Source: Hymenobacter actinosclerus (GTDB taxonomy: Bacteria; Bacteroidota; Bacteroidia; Cytophagales; Hymenobacteraceae). From it: a stretch of DNA of 64,000 nucleotides. Where the stretch lies: positions 310,001 to 374,000 of the forward strand of contig NZ_FOHS01000002.1 in the NCBI RefSeq assembly GCF_900111515.1, read 5' to 3'. The first letter of the stretch is position 1. Each line of letters opens with the position of its first letter. Under the pieces are notes generated by a model that searched no databases, was not told where the DNA came from, and saw only the letters and a program-made list of their open reading frames with translations. Below, piece after piece: positions 61,070 through 64,000 of this stretch. A program made the position numbers and the translations under genes.

Positions 61070-64000
61070 ATGACCAAACCCAACAAAGTCCTCATCCTTG
61101 GTTCCGGCGCCCTGAAAATCGGCGAGGCCGGGGAGTTCGATTATTCCGGCTCGCAGGCCCTCAAGGCGCTCAAGGAGGAAGGCATCCGCACCATCCTCAT
61201 CAACCCCAACATTGCCACCGTGCAAACGTCGGACAACATCGCCGACGACGTGTACTTTTTGCCCGTGACGCCCTACTTTGTGGAGGAAGTCATCAAAAAG
61301 GAGCAGCCCGATGGCATTCTGGTGGCCTTTGGGGGCCAGACGGCCCTGAACTGCGCCGTGGCCCTGTACCGCGCCGGCGTGTTAGAGAAGTATAACGTGC
61401 AGGTGCTGGGCACGCCCGTGCAGGCCATCATCGACACCGAGGACCGGGAGATTTTCAAGGTGAAGCTCGACCAGATTGGCGTACTCTCGGCCCGCAGCGT
61501 GGCCTGCACCACCCTGGACGACGCGCTGGCGGCGGGCGAGCAAATCGGCTTCCCCATCATCGTGCGGGCCGCCTTTGCGCTGGGCGGACTGGGCAGCGGC
61601 TTTGCCAACACCATGGACGAGCTGCGGGCCCTGGCCCGGCGGGCTTTCACGACGTCCGACCAGATTCTGGTGGAGGAGTCGCTCAAGGGCTGGAAGGAAG
61701 TGGAGTACGAAGTGGTGCGCGATGCCTATGATAACTGCATCACGGTCTGCAACATGGAGAACTTCGACCCCATCGGCATCCACACCGGCGAGAGCATCGT
61801 GGTGGCCCCTTCCCAAACGCTGAGCAACCGCGAGTACCACAAGCTGCGCAGCATCGGCATCCAGACCATCCGCCACCTGGGCATCGTGGGCGAGTGCAAC
61901 ATTCAGTACGCCCTCGACCCCGCGTCGGAAGATTACCGGGTGATTGAGGTGAACGCGCGCCTGTCGCGCTCCTCGGCTCTGGCCTCCAAGGCCACGGGCT
62001 ACCCGCTGGCCTTCGTGGCGGCCAAGCTCAGCCTGGGCTACTCGCTGGCCGAGCTGAAAAACAGCGTGACGCAGACCACCACGGCCTTTTTTGAGCCGGC
62101 CCTCGACTACGTGGTCGTGAAGCTGCCGCGCTGGGACCTGGGTAAGTTCGCGGGTGTGAACCGCCAGATTGGCTCGGCCATGAAGAGCGTGGGCGAGGTG
62201 ATGGCGATAGGAAAATCGTTCGAGGAAGCCATCCAGAAAGGCCTGCGGATGCTCGACACCGGCAAGCGCGGCTTTGTGGCCAACCGCCCCGAGCAGGACC
62301 TGGACCGCGCCGCCATCGACCAGCTGCTGAGCGAGCCCAACGAGGAGCGCATCTTCGCCATCAACCAGGCCTTTGAGGCCGGTTACTCGCTGGAGCAGGT
62401 GCACCAGCTGACCCGGATTGACCACTGGTTTTTGCAGCGCCTGCACACCGTTTTTGGGCTGGGCCAACAGCTGGCCGCCGGCCGCGCCACCGGCCTCGAC
62501 GGGCTGGAAACCAAGCTGCTGCGCGACGCCAAGAAGGCTGGTTTTTCGGACCAGCAGATTGCCGTGCAGCTGCTGGGCGAGGGCGACGTGAAGGCCGACG
62601 AGCTGCTGGTGCGCGCCCGCCGCAAGGCCCTGGGCGTGCTGCCCGTGGTCAAGCAGATTGACACGCTGGCGGCCGAGTTTCCGGCTAAAACCAACTACCT
62701 CTACACCACCTACCACGGCACCGAAAACGATTTGGCGCCCGAAACCGAGAAGTCGGTGCTGGTGCTGGGCTCGGGCGTGTACCGCATCGGCTCGTCGGTC
62801 GAGTTTGATTGGTGCGGGGTGCAGGCCGTGCAGACGGCGGCCCAGGAGGGCTACAAAACCATCATCATCAACTACAACCCCGAAACCGTTTCGACCGATT
62901 ACGACGTAAGCGACCGGCTCTACTTCGAGGAGCTGAGCTTCGAGCGGGTGATGGACATCCTGGACTTTGAGCAGCCCGGCGGCGTGATTCTGAGCACCGG
63001 CGGCCAGATTCCCAACAACCTCGCCACCCGCCTCGAACAGGCCCAGGCCCCCATCCTGGGTACCTCGGCCGCCCGCATCGACGAGGCCGAGAACCGCCAC
63101 AAGTTCTCGCGCATCATGGACGAGCTGGGCATCGCCCAGCCGCGCTGGCGGGAGCTGACCTCGCTAGCAGCCATGCAGGAATTCGTGCAGGAAGTGGGCT
63201 ACCCGGTGCTCATCCGGCCGAGCTACGTGCTCTCGGGCGCGGCCATGAACGTGGTGTCCAACAACTTCGAGCTGGAAGCGTTTCTGCAAACCGCCCAGCA
63301 GGTCAGTGCCGAATACCCGGTGGTGGTGTCGGAATTCATGCAGGAAGCCAAGGAAATTGAGCTCGACGCGGTGGCCGACAAGGGCGAGATTGTGAGCTAC
63401 GCCATCTCCGAGCACGTGGAGTTTGCCGGCGTACACTCCGGCGACGCGACCATGTACTACCCGCCCCAGCGCGTGTACGTGGGCACCATCCGCAAGCTCA
63501 AAATCATTGCCGAGAAAATTGCCCGCCGCTACGAAATCAGCGGCCCGTTCAACATCCAGTTCCTGGAGAAAAACGGCGAAATCAGCGTGATTGAGTGCAA
63601 CCTGCGGGCCGCCCGCAGCTACCCCTTCGTCTCGAAAATCTCGGGCAACAACCTCATCAAAAAGGCCACGCAAATCCTGCTGGGCAAAAAGGTGGCCCGC
63701 GACGAAAGCGAGCGGGTGTACGATTTGCCCTTCGTGGGCGTGAAGGCCCCGCAGTTCTCCTTCACCCGCCTGCCCGGCGCCGACCCGGTACTGCGCGTGG
63801 ACATGGTGAGCACCGGCGAGGTGGGCTGCCTGGGCGACACGGCCGAGGAAGCGCTGCTGAAAGCCATGCTGAGCGTGGGCTACAAAATCCCGCAAAAATC
63901 GGTGCTCATTTCCGGCGGCCCCATCCTGTCGAAAGTAGCGCTGCTCTCGGCCACCGAGCTGCTGGTGCGCAAGGGCTACCAGATTTACGCCACCCAGGGC
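61070..64000 (+). CDS. carB: Carbamoyl-phosphate synthase large subunit, 3' end outside the window
   Basis: Starts at the ATG at 61070 (MTKPNKVLILGSGALKIG) and stays open for 977 codons to the window edge. First ATP-grasp half (about 1-400) with IGEAGEFDYSGSQA and VNARLSRSSALAS; second half from about 560 with VLVLGSGVYRIGSSVEFDWC, in outline, and ECNLRAARSYPFV; the start of the regulatory domain (SATELLVRKGYQIYAT) is at the edge. It makes carbamoyl phosphate from bicarbonate, ammonia and two ATP, feeding PyrB and arginine synthesis. No frameshift is seen. Confidence 0.95.
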   Translation, partial: MTKPNKVLILGSGALKIGEAGEFDYSGSQALKALKEEGIRTILINPNIATVQTSDNIADDVYFLPVTPYFVEEVIKKEQPDGILVAFGGQTALNCAVALYRAGVLEKYNVQVLGTPVQAIIDTEDREIFKVKLDQIGVLSARSVACTTLDDALAAGEQIGFPIIVRAAFALGGLGSGFANTMDELRALARRAFTTSDQILVEESLKGWKEVEYEVVRDAYDNCITVCNMENFDPIGIHTGESIVVAPSQTLSNREYHKLRSIGIQTIRHLGIVGECNIQYALDPASEDYRVIEVNARLSRSSALASKATGYPLAFVAAKLSLGYSLAELKNSVTQTTTAFFEPALDYVVVKLPRWDLGKFAGVNRQIGSAMKSVGEVMAIGKSFEEAIQKGLRMLDTGKRGFVANRPEQDLDRAAIDQLLSEPNEERIFAINQAFEAGYSLEQVHQLTRIDHWFLQRLHTVFGLGQQLAAGRATGLDGLETKLLRDAKKAGFSDQQIAVQLLGEGDVKADELLVRARRKALGVLPVVKQIDTLAAEFPAKTNYLYTTYHGTENDLAPETEKSVLVLGSGVYRIGSSVEFDWCGVQAVQTAAQEGYKTIIINYNPETVSTDYDVSDRLYFEELSFERVMDILDFEQPGGVILSTGGQIPNNLATRLEQAQAPILGTSAARIDEAENRHKFSRIMDELGIAQPRWRELTSLAAMQEFVQEVGYPVLIRPSYVLSGAAMNVVSNNFELEAFLQTAQQVSAEYPVVVSEFMQEAKEIELDAVADKGEIVSYAISEHVEFAGVHSGDATMYYPPQRVYVGTIRKLKIIAEKIARRYEISGPFNIQFLEKNGEISVIECNLRAARSYPFVSKISGNNLIKKATQILLGKKVARDESERVYDLPFVGVKAPQFSFTRLPGADPVLRVDMVSTGEVGCLGDTAEEALLKAMLSVGYKIPQKSVLISGGPILSKVALLSATELLVRKGYQIYATQG

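Noticed and set aside
61382..63100. A 572-residue minus-strand frame
   Set aside because: Antisense shadow of carB.

Overview
The window looks like a chromosomal segment of a high-GC member of the Bacteroidota, most likely a Hymenobacter-type bacterium (Cytophagales). The basis is the overall GC-rich base composition, A-rich sequence just before many starts, LytS/LytTR signalling, an mlaEFD-type lipid transport set, short palindromic intergenic repeats, and protein families typical of that group. The genus is an inference; there is no rRNA or tRNA gene in the window.

Layout. (1) 1-7032: partial cupin protein, NhaA antiporter, P-type cation ATPase, a small unknown protein, a tandem universal stress protein and a D-lactate-type 2-hydroxyacid dehydrogenase. 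(2) 7304-18442: a potassium (Kdp) module with an unusual regulatory set. An NtrC-type sigma-54 response regulator comes first, then a 31-residue membrane peptide, kdpF, kdpA, kdpB, kdpC, an outer-membrane porin, a KdpD that stops after its sensor-type domains, and a separate HAMP/PAS histidine kinase. (3) 18560-30981, minus strand: a MoxR AAA+ / VWA / DUF5682 / SWIM-DUF5691 island, which matches the gene set of Escherichia coli yehL-yehP-yehM-yehQ. It is interrupted by small cargo genes: two SMI1/KNR4-type proteins, a CbrC-like protein, a 2OG-Fe(II) oxygenase, an unknown and an AT-rich orphan. (4) 31238-37045: large catalase (HPII type), a secreted NucA-type endonuclease, an intact IS481-family element and a secreted unknown. 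(5) 37157-44914: radical SAM protein plus glycosyltransferase, a LytS/LytTR two-component pair, an M1 aminopeptidase, pirin and a UBP zinc finger protein. (6) 45064-48486: mlaE-mlaF-mlaD and a small protein. (7) 49077-64000: an MFS transporter and cytosine-deaminase-like amidohydrolase facing each other, then nucleotide synthesis genes pyrD, pyrB, pyrC, purE, purK, carA and carB. carA and carB are separated by an Imm50-like gene and a GIY-YIG gene.

The intergenic DNA is as notable as the genes. At least five families of palindromic repeats occupy the gaps. One family (arms containing GTCATGCTGAGC and GAAGCATCTCTACCGC) occurs about ten times, whole, split, half or nested. One copy encloses the Imm50-like gene and supplies its stop codon. 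Another repeat family is translated in frame inside the DUF5682 protein. Upstream of the kdp genes and again upstream of kdpC there is a matching pair of boxes (CTGATAAWCAG, exactly 36 nt, then a 17-nt identical box with a -24-like TTGGCA). I read this as a duplicated enhancer plus sigma-54-like promoter for the adjacent NtrC-type regulator. The best candidates for undescribed biology are this Kdp control circuit and the MoxR/VWA island with its immunity-like cargo.
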